Positions 16,676 through 25,375 of a stretch of DNA of 64,000 nt are shown here, in pieces (positions within the stretch are counted from its first letter, which is position 1; each line of letters begins with the position of its first letter). This DNA is from Terrimonas sp. (GTDB taxonomy: Bacteria > Bacteroidota > Bacteroidia > Chitinophagales > Chitinophagaceae): assembly GCF_003075435.1 (NCBI RefSeq), contig NZ_QCZJ01000003.1, positions 62,001 through 126,000 on the forward strand, given 5' to 3'. The notes under the pieces were generated by a model. It saw nothing but the letters and a program-made list of their open reading frames with translations. It was not told the DNA's origin and did not search any database. Position numbers and translations under genes: made by a program.

Positions 16676-17980
16676 ATGCAGCCTGTAAATATTTTCTGGT
16701 TCCGGCGTGATCTCCGTTTAACTGATAATACCGGTTTATATTATGCATTGAAAGATATAAACCCCGTTATTCCTGTTTTTATTTTTGATGCCGCCATACT
16801 GGATGAACTGGAAGACAAGCATGACAGCAGGGTTACATTTATACATAATGCGCTTACAGGCATACAACAGCAGCTCATAAAGCTTGAAGCTACACTTGAT
16901 GTGCGCTATGGTTTGCCGGAAAATATATTTTCAGCACTGCTGAGGGAATATACTATTGAGAATGTATTTGCAAACCATGACTATGAACCCTATGCTGTAG
17001 CAAGGGATGAAAGAGTGAAGGCTATTTTGCATGAAAACAATATTTCTTTCCACACATATAAGGACCAGGTAATTTTTGAAAAAGATGAAGCGGTAAAAGA
17101 TAACGGTGAACCTTACACCGTTTTTACGCCATATTCAAGAAAGTGGAAATCTCTGCTGAAAGAAGTTTATATAAAAAGCTACCCCGTTGAGCAATTTTTC
17201 AGCAATTTTTACAAACAAAGCTCAAAGCCTGTGCCGGCTCTCGGGCAAATAGGGTTTTACGAAACAGCGGCTGTTTTTCCGTCTAAAAATATTGATACAA
17301 AAAAATTAGAGTCTTATGAAAAGGAAAGAGATTTTCCTGCCCTGCAAGGAACGTCAAGATTGAGTGTTCATCTCAGGTTTGGCACTGTAAGTATCCGTAA
17401 ACTCGTCAGCCGGGCATTAGAAAGCAGTGACATGTTTTTGAATGAATTGATATGGCGGGAGTTTTATCAATGCATACTCTGGCATTTTCCGCAGGTGGTA
17501 TATCAATCATTTAAGCCCGGGTATGATAAAATAAAATGGCGCAATAATGAAAAGGAATTTGAAGCCTGGTGCACAGGTAATACCGGGTATCCTATTGTAG
17601 ATGCCGGTATGCGTGAATTGAATGAAACTGGCTATATGCATAACCGGGTACGCATGATCGTTGCCTCATTTCTTACAAAGCATTTGTTGATTGACTGGCG
17701 TTGGGGAGAAGCATATTTTGCAAAGAAATTACTGGACTATGATCTTGCTGCCAACAATGGTGGATGGCAGTGGGCTGCGGGTACAGGCTGTGATGCAGCA
17801 CCGTATTTCAGGGTATTCAACCCTTACCTGCAGGCAAAAAAATTTGATCCTGCTTTGATATATATCCGCAGATGGGTTCCTGAATTTGAGGAACTTACTT
17901 ATTCCCAACCTGTAGTTGATCATGAATTTGCGAGAAAGCGGTGTTTGCAGGTATACGCTGAAGCGTTGAAGAGAGGTTGA
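16676..17980 (+). CDS. phr: deoxyribodipyrimidine photolyase / cryptochrome family
   Basis: 434 aa. N-terminal Rossmann domain (FWFRRDLRLTDN at 5-16) for an antenna cofactor and a C-terminal FAD-binding helical domain with GTSRLSVHLRFG, ELIWREFYQ, TGYPIVDAGMRELN, and the FAD/lesion pocket ANNGGWQWAAGTGCDAAPYF. It repairs cyclobutane pyrimidine dimers with blue light. The WQWAAGTG...DA.PYFR signature favours a class I CPD photolyase over a signalling cryptochrome. Confidence 0.92.
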   Translation: MQPVNIFWFRRDLRLTDNTGLYYALKDINPVIPVFIFDAAILDELEDKHDSRVTFIHNALTGIQQQLIKLEATLDVRYGLPENIFSALLREYTIENVFANHDYEPYAVARDERVKAILHENNISFHTYKDQVIFEKDEAVKDNGEPYTVFTPYSRKWKSLLKEVYIKSYPVEQFFSNFYKQSSKPVPALGQIGFYETAAVFPSKNIDTKKLESYEKERDFPALQGTSRLSVHLRFGTVSIRKLVSRALESSDMFLNELIWREFYQCILWHFPQVVYQSFKPGYDKIKWRNNEKEFEAWCTGNTGYPIVDAGMRELNETGYMHNRVRMIVASFLTKHLLIDWRWGEAYFAKKLLDYDLAANNGGWQWAAGTGCDAAPYFRVFNPYLQAKKFDPALIYIRRWVPEFEELTYSQPVVDHEFARKRCLQVYAEALKRG

Positions 17981-18151
17981 CCCCGGAAAGATTGTGCAAT
18001 ATCTGGGCAAATAATGCTTTAAAAGCATGCGGTCAACGAGCTTCTTTGTGGACAGCGCTGGATGGGGGAATATTCTATCAATACGAAGATAAATAGGCGT
18101 TGTGTAAATTGTTTTAAAATACAACAAATTGTAACCTATTCAATTTTATCA

Positions 18152-19024
18152 CTATAGCTCATGTCCGCATTTTTTACAATAACGCGCATCTGCGGCATGG
18201 TCTTTATTATTACAATTAGAACAAATTCTGTCGTCGTTGTCAGCATCCCTGTATTTGGAAACCAGTGATGCAGACATGATGCCTGTAGGCACAGCTATAA
18301 TTGCATAACCTAAGATCATTATAAAAGAGGCTATGATTTTTCCCAAAGCTGTTACCGGTGCAACATCGCCATAGCCAACAGTAGTAATGGTAACTATAGC
18401 CCAGTAAATACTTTGGGGAATACTATGAAAACCGGGGTTATGTTTGTACTCTAATACATACATCAGCGAACCAAGAAAAATGGTAAGCAGGAGGATGAAA
18501 ATAAGAAACACCATGATCTTATTGAAGCTGCGCAGCAGCGCAAAAATCATATACCTGCTCTCATCTAAAAAACGCACCATCCTGAATATTCTGAATATTC
18601 GCAGCAGGCGGAAAGACCGCACAATCATCAGCATATGCCAGGCCGGGAAAGCAAATTCAAGGTATGAAGGTAAAATAGCCAGCAGATCAATAATTCCATA
18701 AAAGCTTTTGGCATACATTTTAGCGCTACGTACGCAGTAAAGCCTTAGTATATATTCAATGGTAAACAATACCATGAAAACATAATCGAGCATGTGAAAA
18801 ACTCCGGCATAAGAACCGGCAACAGTCTCTACACTTTCGAGCATTAATAATATAACATTCGTAAGAATGAGAACGATAAGCGCAATATCAAAAATTTTAC
18901 CTGCAAAAGTGCTGTTTTGAAAAATAGTAACATATAACCAATGCCTGAAGCTATTCTTTTCCACGGGGGCATTTTGGTCTTGCAGCACATCGTGCTTATC
19001 TGGTATAAGATTAAAAAGAGACAT
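18152..19024 (-). CDS. Kv-type potassium channel subunit with C-terminal zinc ribbon
   Basis: 290 aa from the ATG at 19024. A longer frame to 19156 is unlikely because it would run into a perfect 16-bp hairpin terminator. Six TM helices: S4 has regularly spaced Arg (VRSFRLLRIFRIFRMVRF, about 135-152), and the pore carries the K+ selectivity filter TTVGYGD (214-220). The C terminus after S6 ends in CSNC-x11-CKKC (C268, C271, C283, C286), a zinc-ribbon-like module. This architecture is common in bacterial Kv-like channels of about 290 aa. Monocistronic. Confidence 0.9.
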   Translation of the reverse strand: MSLFNLIPDKHDVLQDQNAPVEKNSFRHWLYVTIFQNSTFAGKIFDIALIVLILTNVILLMLESVETVAGSYAGVFHMLDYVFMVLFTIEYILRLYCVRSAKMYAKSFYGIIDLLAILPSYLEFAFPAWHMLMIVRSFRLLRIFRIFRMVRFLDESRYMIFALLRSFNKIMVFLIFILLLTIFLGSLMYVLEYKHNPGFHSIPQSIYWAIVTITTVGYGDVAPVTALGKIIASFIMILGYAIIAVPTGIMSASLVSKYRDADNDDRICSNCNNKDHAADARYCKKCGHEL

Positions 19025-19134
19025 TGAGCAATCTTCGCTGTTATTTTTTAATGAATAACAAGTTATGAAAATACATTTATACTGTGCAGATAACCGTATT
19101 GATAATATAAGCGTGGTTTTGTTCCGGCAATAAA

Positions 19135-19170
19135 CAGGAAAGGTTGCGTTAATCAACGCAACCTTTCCTG
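19135..19170 (-). terminator. strong terminator after the PorT-like OMP gene
   Basis: Perfect 16-bp stem (CAGGAAAGGTTGCGTT and its complement) with a 4-nt loop, followed on the minus strand by TTTATT. It lies 20 bp past the stop of the OMP gene. Confidence 0.8.
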
Positions 19171-19189
19171 TTTACATAGTTGTTTGCTT

Positions 19190-19891
19190 TTAAAATTTAT
19201 ATCCCAATGAAATGCCAAAACCAAGATGTTTTGCATTTGCTTTATTAGCGGTTGTAACGCCTTCTATTTTCGGCTGCATATTGGTTAATCCAAACTGCCC
19301 GTTTACCTGTATATTAAACCCGGCATTAAATTCATATCCTGCCAATACATTCGCGCCAAAATCAAAAGGCTTTAAAAAATAATAATTATTATTAAAAACA
19401 TCTGCTGCTGAAATATCATCCGCAGTAATAGTATTTTTAAATTTTGCATTCAGTTTAGCAGAAGCGTTTTCGGATTCCGACTTTTGAAAACCATTTATGC
19501 CATAAGCAATATATGGCCCTGCGCCGAGTAATAATCTGCCATTCCCCAATCCTGGTTTAAGAAGGAGGTTCACCGGCAATTCTATGTATGAAATGTTTTC
19601 AGTAACATCAGTGCCGGCAGCACTTCTTTTAGCTCCTTTTACTGAATATATTAACGCAGGCTGAAGATAAAAGGCAGGTGTAACCAGCAAATCAGCAGTT
19701 ATTCCTGCATGATAGCCAACCCTGAAATCATTATTTAATTTATCACCGTTAAAAGCTTCACCATAAATGGTTTGAAGCCCGGCTCCTGCACGGATACCTA
19801 ATCTGACCAGCTTATTATCTCCATTTTGTGCAAATACACCAGTGAAGGCCGTGAATAAAATAATAGAAAGCACGAATTTTTTCTTAATCAT
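19190..19891 (-). CDS. outer membrane beta-barrel protein (PorT-like family)
   Basis: 233 aa from the ATG at 19891, which is followed by a clean signal peptide (MIKKKFVLSIILFTAF...VFAQ). The frame can be extended 13 codons to 19930 but those residues do not fit a signal peptide. The mature protein alternates beta strands typical of small barrels (LGIRAGAGLQTIYG, LPVNLLLKPG, LLLGAGPYIAYG) and ends in GFGISLGYKF, with a C-terminal Phe as expected for BAM substrates. Function unknown. Confidence 0.85.
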   Translation of the reverse strand: MIKKKFVLSIILFTAFTGVFAQNGDNKLVRLGIRAGAGLQTIYGEAFNGDKLNNDFRVGYHAGITADLLVTPAFYLQPALIYSVKGAKRSAAGTDVTENISYIELPVNLLLKPGLGNGRLLLGAGPYIAYGINGFQKSESENASAKLNAKFKNTITADDISAADVFNNNYYFLKPFDFGANVLAGYEFNAGFNIQVNGQFGLTNMQPKIEGVTTANKANAKHLGFGISLGYKF

Positions 19892-20075
19892 AATGGGTCT
19901 TGTTTTGTGGCAGCAAAGATAATATGCCATCTGAATGAGGATATTTTATTTTATTAAAGAGTTCTTAAAGTTATTGTTGATCAGCATTTGAGATAATATT
20001 GTTTTTGATGGATGCCCAACAGAAAAATATAAGCCATATTTCTAAAAAAATAAGAGATTTGGTAATTGAATTATT

Positions 20076-20504
20076 ATGCTGCAAAGAAAAAAACCGGATG
20101 TTGATATTGTTAATGATATACTCAAAGCTGTGCTTAACGCACGGCCGGATTCCACGTTCATAAAAAGCCTGGCATTTCAATATGAAGAACGCGGCAGCTT
20201 AAGCAAAAAACAGCTGGAAGGTTTATTTCACAAAGCATCCAGGGTTGACACTATACCGGAAAGTAAATTAACTACGCTTGAGGCTATTATTAAAAAGAAG
20301 CCGACAAGGTTTAAATCCGCTCCACCAAAACCAACGCCACTGTATACCAAAGATGAAGCTGCCGGTAAAATGATTGATGCTATACTGGCAAAATATCCCC
20401 AACATAAAATGGTGTTGTTTTTAAAAGCCAAGTATGATAATAATGAAATGCTGAATGCCTCGGAGATGGCTGATTTACAGCGTTTCGGCAAATTGCTGAA
20501 GTAG
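20076..20504 (+). CDS. conserved hypothetical helical protein with an internal repeat
   Basis: 142 aa, soluble, no signal. The two halves look duplicated: DILKAVLNARPDSTFIKSLA then YEERGSLSKKQLEGL, and later DAILAKYPQHKMVLFLKAKY then DNNEMLNASEMADLQ. A Lys/Pro-rich linker (KKKPTRFKSAPPKPTP) joins them. I do not recognise a named family. It is divergent from the OMP gene and followed by a small lipoprotein. Confidence 0.65.
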   Translation: MLQRKKPDVDIVNDILKAVLNARPDSTFIKSLAFQYEERGSLSKKQLEGLFHKASRVDTIPESKLTTLEAIIKKKPTRFKSAPPKPTPLYTKDEAAGKMIDAILAKYPQHKMVLFLKAKYDNNEMLNASEMADLQRFGKLLK

Positions 20505-20611
20505 GAGTGCGGATATTGTCCGCATTGTGTTAATTCTTCCCCATTGATATAGTTCATACTGCACAGATGTTTAATGGCAGCATTATTGTTGCCCTATAAA
20601 AAAGTATTTGT

Positions 20612-20830
20612 ATGAAAAAGTTATTGGGCGCCGCTGCAGTAATAATATTTGTATCGTGTAGCGGTAATACTTCATCTGATAAGTATATTAAGGAAAATGC
20701 TGCTGTTACTGATAGTGCTGATATGGTAATGAAAAACGATTCTTCAAAACCTAAGGATACTTTATATCCGTCAACAGATACTACTTCTTACAGGAAAGGA
20801 GCGCCCAGGCCGGCAGATACTGCAAAGTAA
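20612..20830 (+). CDS. small lipoprotein, disordered
   Basis: 72 aa. Lipoprotein signal peptide with Cys16 (IFVSC). The mature 56 residues are rich in Ser, Thr, Asp, Lys and Pro and probably disordered. Function unknown. Its stop is directly followed by the EamA transporter region. Confidence 0.6.
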   Translation: MKKLLGAAAVIIFVSCSGNTSSDKYIKENAAVTDSADMVMKNDSSKPKDTLYPSTDTTSYRKGAPRPADTAK

Positions 20831-20841
20831 TTGCGCAATGC

Positions 20842-20849
20842 TATATTTG
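20842..20849 (+). promoter_or_regulatory. -7-like box before the EamA transporter
   Basis: TATATTTG (TAnnTTTG match), ending 11 nt before the ATG at 20861. The same 11-nt distance is seen at bamD. No clear -33 TTG at standard spacing. Confidence 0.4.
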
Positions 20850-20860
20850 CCCTCGCAAAT

Positions 20861-21769
20861 ATGAGCACATCCGGAAAAAGTCAGTTAGCAGGAGCAGGTT
20901 TGGCATTACTAGCTGTAATGATATGGTCGGGAAATTTTATTGTTGCCAGGGCAGTAATACATGATATCCAGCCTTTCAGTCTTGCCTTTTTCAGGTGGTT
21001 GTGTGCGGCGGTTTGTATCTTGCCGTTTTCTTTTAAAAAAATATATGAAGAAAGGACTGTCATCATTGCCTCATGGAAGTATCTTTTCTGGACGGCGTTG
21101 TTTGGCATAACTCTTTTCAACACATTTGTATATATAGGCGGTCATTATACCACAGCTATTAACCTTGCTTTGATCGGCACAACGTCATCGCCTATTATTG
21201 CCATAATACTTGCACGTATATTTTTGAAAGAAGAAATTGGTTTGTTGAAGTTTGCAGGAGTGCTGCTTTGCGTAGCCGGTGTTTTATTCTTATTGAGCCG
21301 GGGCGATTGGCATAACCTGGTAAACTTTCATTTCGGCACCGGGGATAAATGGGTATTACTGGGGGCAGCCTGTTTTGCGGTATATAATATCTTAACCCGG
21401 AAAAAGCCTCCCGGCATTTCTGCCAACAGTTTTCTCGGTATTATTTTCAGCGTGGGCACAATTTTACTTATACCATTTTATATATGGGATGTGCTGCACG
21501 CGCCACCTGTGCAATGGAGCGCTAACCTGGTATATATCATTTTGTTTCTTGGCGTTGGATCTTCAGTGATTTCCTATTTATTATGGAACAGCGCTATTGA
21601 AAAATTAGGCGCCGGAAGAACGGCAATTTTTGGTAACCTGCTTATAATATTCAGCAGTATTGAAGCCGCATTGATTTTACATGAGGCCTTTACATGGGTG
21701 CATGTGGTAGGCATGGTGCTGGTTTTCAGCGGTATATTATTGGCTAACTGGAAGATGTTCAGGAAATAA
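20861..21769 (+). CDS. EamA/DMT-family transporter
   Basis: 302 aa from the ATG at 20861; a TTG 30 bp further up is in frame but would overlap a promoter-like box. Ten TM helices in two EamA repeats (AVMIWSGNFIVARAVI and later WVLLGAACFAVYNILTRK), with the characteristic GTTSSPIIAIILARIFLKE at the end of repeat one. Substrate (amino acid or other metabolite export) unknown. Confidence 0.9.
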   Translation: MSTSGKSQLAGAGLALLAVMIWSGNFIVARAVIHDIQPFSLAFFRWLCAAVCILPFSFKKIYEERTVIIASWKYLFWTALFGITLFNTFVYIGGHYTTAINLALIGTTSSPIIAIILARIFLKEEIGLLKFAGVLLCVAGVLFLLSRGDWHNLVNFHFGTGDKWVLLGAACFAVYNILTRKKPPGISANSFLGIIFSVGTILLIPFYIWDVLHAPPVQWSANLVYIILFLGVGSSVISYLLWNSAIEKLGAGRTAIFGNLLIIFSSIEAALILHEAFTWVHVVGMVLVFSGILLANWKMFRK

Positions 21770-21863
21770 ATAACGGTAGACCTGGTTATTGATAAAATAT
21801 GCTGGAGTAGGGTCTATATACTTTTCAAATAGACAGATAATTGTAATTTGGTTTTCCTCAATA

Positions 21864-22775
21864 TTATATCTCCTTAAGTACTGTTTTTTTACCTGATATT
21901 TTTAAATTCCATTTCACGCCTGTTTTCAATGCGTAGTTTTCTTTATCGTGACTTACAGGAAAATCAAAGCAAACAGGATAGTTATATTCCTGTATTATTT
22001 CACTCACTATGTCATATATATTTTTACCAAATGGGCGCTGCGTGTCCTTCATATCAGTAAAGCCGCCAACTACCAGCCCTGCAAGGTATTTTAACTTTCC
22101 GCTGCGTTTTAATTGATAAAGCATGCGGTCAATGTTATACAAATACTCACCGGTATCTTCAATAAAAAGTATTTTATTTTTTGTATTGACATCAGATGAT
22201 GAGCCCACTACATGAGCCAGCAGTGCGAGGTTTCCGCCGATTAAAGTGCCACTTGCCTCGCCAGGTTTATTATAAACCGATGATGAAATTGAATATTTCG
22301 CAGGTTTACCTGTTAATGCCGCTTTGAGCGATTGAATGGCTTTGCTTTTCACGCCTGCATCTGCAAAAGCTGCAGCCATTGATGCATGCAATGTTGCCGT
22401 ATTATAGTTGCTGAAAATATGCGTATGCAAAATGGTAATATCGCTAAAGCCGATGATCCATTTTGGTTTTTTCCTGAATTTTTTAAAATCAATTTCTTCG
22501 ATAATCCTGCCTGTTCCATATCCGCCGCGGCCGCAGAGAATAGCATTAATATTATCATCATCCAGCATTCGCTGAAAGTCGGCAAGCCTTTCTGCATCTG
22601 AGCCGGAAAAATAGTTTTCAGATGTGCTGAATAAAGTGCTGCCAACTTTTACTTTGTAACCCCATTGTTCCAGGGTTTTTACACAAACCGCAATCCGCTC
22701 TAAAGTCATAAAGCCAGCCGGGCAGGTAATACCTATGGTATCTCCTTTTTTTAGATATGCAGGAATTTTAGTCAT
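21864..22775 (-). CDS. S66 LD-carboxypeptidase (cytosolic-type)
   Basis: 303 aa, peptidase family S66 (LdcA/MccF), which removes the terminal D-Ala from murein tetrapeptides during recycling. The expected Ser-Glu-His triad is in place: S111 in IIGFSDIT, E206 in LFIEDTGE and H276 in FPVSHDKENYAL. No signal peptide. It follows a paralogue with an export signal; the gap between them holds a heptamer repeat array. Confidence 0.92.
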   Translation of the reverse strand: MTKIPAYLKKGDTIGITCPAGFMTLERIAVCVKTLEQWGYKVKVGSTLFSTSENYFSGSDAERLADFQRMLDDDNINAILCGRGGYGTGRIIEEIDFKKFRKKPKWIIGFSDITILHTHIFSNYNTATLHASMAAAFADAGVKSKAIQSLKAALTGKPAKYSISSSVYNKPGEASGTLIGGNLALLAHVVGSSSDVNTKNKILFIEDTGEYLYNIDRMLYQLKRSGKLKYLAGLVVGGFTDMKDTQRPFGKNIYDIVSEIIQEYNYPVCFDFPVSHDKENYALKTGVKWNLKISGKKTVLKEI

Positions 22776-22787
22776 TGTTGTTGAATT

Positions 22788-22836
22788 GGTTTCAAGTTGC
22801 GCGTTTCGGGCTCACAGCTCACTGCTGATAGCTTAA
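22788..22836 (-). repeat. heptamer tandem array F
   Basis: Seven degenerate 7-bp units (GGTTTCA, AGTTGCG, CGTTTCG, GGCTCAC, AGCTCAC, TGCTGAT, AGCTTAA) filling the gap between the two LD-carboxypeptidase genes and running into the stop codon of the upstream gene. Confidence 0.55.
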
Positions 22837-23843
22837 ATCTCCACCAGTTCCACTTTATCCGCTATTACGCTCAACCGGTGCATTACACCGCATTTTAATG
22901 CGAAATTATTTTTTTGATGCCCTACGGGAAAATCAAAACAAACAGGATAATTATACTCCTTTACTTTTTCCCAAACAATATCATATAATGTTCTGCCAAA
23001 TTCTTCTCCCGGATCATCAGGCTTTATTTTAAACCCTCCTATAATAAGTCCTTTAAGCTGAGATAATTTATTGGTACGTTTCAGGTTCCAGAACATACGA
23101 TCAATGCTGTATAAATATTCCCCGGTATCTTCTACAAACAAAATTTTACCCGCGGATTTAATTTCTGATTTTGTTCCGGCTAATGTTTCCAGGGTTTTCA
23201 GGTTGCCTCCAATCAAAGTGCCTTCGGTAATGCCTTTCCTGTTTTTTTCATTAGCAGGCAACCGGTATTTCATCTTAACGCCTGTCAGCGCATCTTTTAT
23301 GGATTGTATGGTTTCTATTTGAGAAGGCTCTGCTTTAGTCCAGTCTTCAGGAAAGCTGTTACACATTTTTGAATGAATGGAAGCTGCCTTATAATTGCTG
23401 TTGATATGTGCATGAATAACGGTTATATCACTAAACCCAATGATCCACTTCGGCTTCAGGTGAAATTTTGAAAAATCTATATTGTCAATAATTCTTACAA
23501 CACCGTAGCCACCCCTTGCACACATTATAGCTTTGATGGAACTATCATCCAGCATTTGCTGAAAGTCAGCAGTTCGTTCCGCGTCAGTGCCACCAAAGCT
23601 GAAATCTCGTTTACCTATGGTTTTTCCCGGGCGTATTTTAAATCCCCATTCCTGCATTTTTTTAACTGCAGGCTGCAATTCGGTTTCTGTTATATACCCT
23701 GCCGGCGAAATAATGCCAATCGTATCTCCTGGTTTTAATGCAGGAGGAACAATCATTGATGGTTCAGGAAATTCAGCCGCGCTTACAATGCCCGGTAAGC
23801 TAATGCCTGCAGTAAAAAGAGAAAGAAAATTTTTCCTGTTCAT
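22833..23843 (-). CDS. S66 LD-carboxypeptidase (exported paralogue)
   Basis: 336 aa. A signal peptide at 1-23 (MNRKNFLSLFTAGISLPGIVSA) precedes a full S66 domain with S138 (IIGFSDIT), E238 (LFVEDTGE) and H309 (FPVGHQKNNFAL). About half identical by eye to the next gene, so the pair looks like a tandem duplication in which one copy acts outside the cytoplasm and the other inside. Confidence 0.92.
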   Translation of the reverse strand: MNRKNFLSLFTAGISLPGIVSAAEFPEPSMIVPPALKPGDTIGIISPAGYITETELQPAVKKMQEWGFKIRPGKTIGKRDFSFGGTDAERTADFQQMLDDSSIKAIMCARGGYGVVRIIDNIDFSKFHLKPKWIIGFSDITVIHAHINSNYKAASIHSKMCNSFPEDWTKAEPSQIETIQSIKDALTGVKMKYRLPANEKNRKGITEGTLIGGNLKTLETLAGTKSEIKSAGKILFVEDTGEYLYSIDRMFWNLKRTNKLSQLKGLIIGGFKIKPDDPGEEFGRTLYDIVWEKVKEYNYPVCFDFPVGHQKNNFALKCGVMHRLSVIADKVELVEI

Positions 23844-23912
23844 GTTTCAAAGTAAAAGAAAATAGTGATTAAACTGACGGTTTGATGTGTTAATTAAAGA
23901 GATATGTAACTA

Positions 23913-25235
23913 CTATATTTTTGACATTCTCAGAAACCTTATCACTAAAAATACAGACGCCAGTGTTAATCCTGTGATCAATCCCAGCCATATACCCGGC
24001 GCGCCCATATTAAACTTGAAAGCAAACAGGTATCCTACCGGTATGCCAACAATCCAGTAGGCAATTACTACCAGCATAGTGGGTACTTTCACATCTTTAA
24101 TTCCCCGTAATAACCCTGCGCCTATAGCCTGTGTACTGTCTGATATCTGGAATATAGCTGCGTATAATAACAGGAGCGCGGCGAGATGGATCACAGTTTC
24201 ATTTTTATTAAAGAAAACAGGAAGATGGTATCTGAAGATGGAAAAGATTATTGCACAAAAAATACCGTAAAATAAGGCTGTGATCAACGTGCTTCTGCCT
24301 ATAACGTTTATCATTACACGATCTTTTCTGCCAAAGGCATTGCTTACCCTTATGGAACCCGCCTGCGCTAATCCCATCGAGACCATAAATGTAAATGAAG
24401 CGCAACTTAAAGCAATCTGGTGGGCAGCCTGTGCAACCGCGCCAATAGTGCCAATGATGATGCCTGATACAGCAAAAGCGCCGGCTTCCATACCTATTTG
24501 TAAGCTACTTGGCACACCAATATGCAGCAATTCCTTTATTGTTTTCCATTTCAGCTTCCATTGAGTACTTTTTACTGCCATATAGCGGCTAAACGTTCTG
24601 TGCTTTGCAACAACCAAAGCAAGTGCAATAAACATCAGCGATCGGGTAATTAACGTAGCCCATCCCGCACCTCTTAATTCAAGCCGGGGAAAACCAAGGT
24701 TTCCGTAAATAAGCAGCCAGTTCAGGAAAATATTAACAGGCATTCCGCATATGGATAACAGCATTGCCGTCCTGGTATATTCCAATCCATCTGTAAATTG
24801 TTTAAGCGTCATAAACAACAACATCGGAATAATAGACAGAGACATCAATTGCATAAAAGGTAATGCCAGTTGCGCCACTTCAACGTCCTGCCCGAGATGG
24901 GTCAATATTCCTTTGCCAAAAACCAGCGAAAGAGATATAAGCAGGGCGGTTACCGTGCAAAGCACAAACCCGTTGAAAAAATAATGAGATACCAGTTGCC
25001 CGTCGCGTTTACCATGCGCCATTGATACCATTTGAGATACGGAAATCGTCATTCCTATACCTAATACAAAAGGAATATTCATTGCACTAATTACCAATGC
25101 CGAAGCGGCAAGTTGCTTATAGCTGATAGCTCCAACCATTGCGGCGTCAATAATGTGCAATGCCATTTGTGCCAGTTCCCCAATAATGATAGGGAAGGCG
25201 AGCCTGAGTGTTTTGCCTGCTTCTTTGCGCAGCAT
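23913..25235 (-). CDS. MATE-family multidrug/Na+ antiporter
   Basis: 440 aa, twelve TM helices in two homologous six-helix halves. Family features include the start LAFPIIIGELAQMALHIIDAAMVG and GIPSSLQIGMEAGAF-like opening of the second half (GVPSSLQIGMEAGAFA), and SNAFGRKD after helix 8. Exports cationic drugs or metabolites using Na+ or H+. Likely NorM subgroup. Confidence 0.92.
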   Translation of the reverse strand: MLRKEAGKTLRLAFPIIIGELAQMALHIIDAAMVGAISYKQLAASALVISAMNIPFVLGIGMTISVSQMVSMAHGKRDGQLVSHYFFNGFVLCTVTALLISLSLVFGKGILTHLGQDVEVAQLALPFMQLMSLSIIPMLLFMTLKQFTDGLEYTRTAMLLSICGMPVNIFLNWLLIYGNLGFPRLELRGAGWATLITRSLMFIALALVVAKHRTFSRYMAVKSTQWKLKWKTIKELLHIGVPSSLQIGMEAGAFAVSGIIIGTIGAVAQAAHQIALSCASFTFMVSMGLAQAGSIRVSNAFGRKDRVMINVIGRSTLITALFYGIFCAIIFSIFRYHLPVFFNKNETVIHLAALLLLYAAIFQISDSTQAIGAGLLRGIKDVKVPTMLVVIAYWIVGIPVGYLFAFKFNMGAPGIWLGLITGLTLASVFLVIRFLRMSKI

Positions 25236-25296
25236 AAATCGTTTATATAAAAAGATATCCGAAGCAGCTTTAAACCGCTCCGGACATCAGCTTTTT

Positions 25297-25373
25297 AGGT
25301 TTCTGGTTTTAAGTTTCGGGTTTCTGGTTATAAGTTGTGCGCTCATTCACTATTCACCATTGCCCATTGCTCT
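25297..25373 (-). repeat. heptamer tandem array E
   Basis: Eleven consecutive 7-bp units without a phase break: AGGTTTC, TGGTTTT, AAGTTTC, GGGTTTC, TGGTTAT, AAGTTGT, GCGCTCA, TTCACTA, TTCACCA, TTGCCCA, TTGCTCT. Two different unit types share one frame. The array ends 2 bp from the stop codon of the next gene. Confidence 0.6.
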
Positions 25374-25375
25374 CT

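Noticed and set aside
17729-18127. 132-aa minus-strand ORF overlapping the photolyase 3' end
   Set aside because: Mostly antisense to the well-supported photolyase gene; no domain.
19025-19156. N-terminal extension of the K+ channel
   Set aside because: It would include the terminator hairpin of the upstream gene and has no channel-like sequence.
20501-20524. 6-bp stem TGCGGA/TCCGCA after the 142-aa gene as a terminator
   Set aside because: Short stem and no T run.
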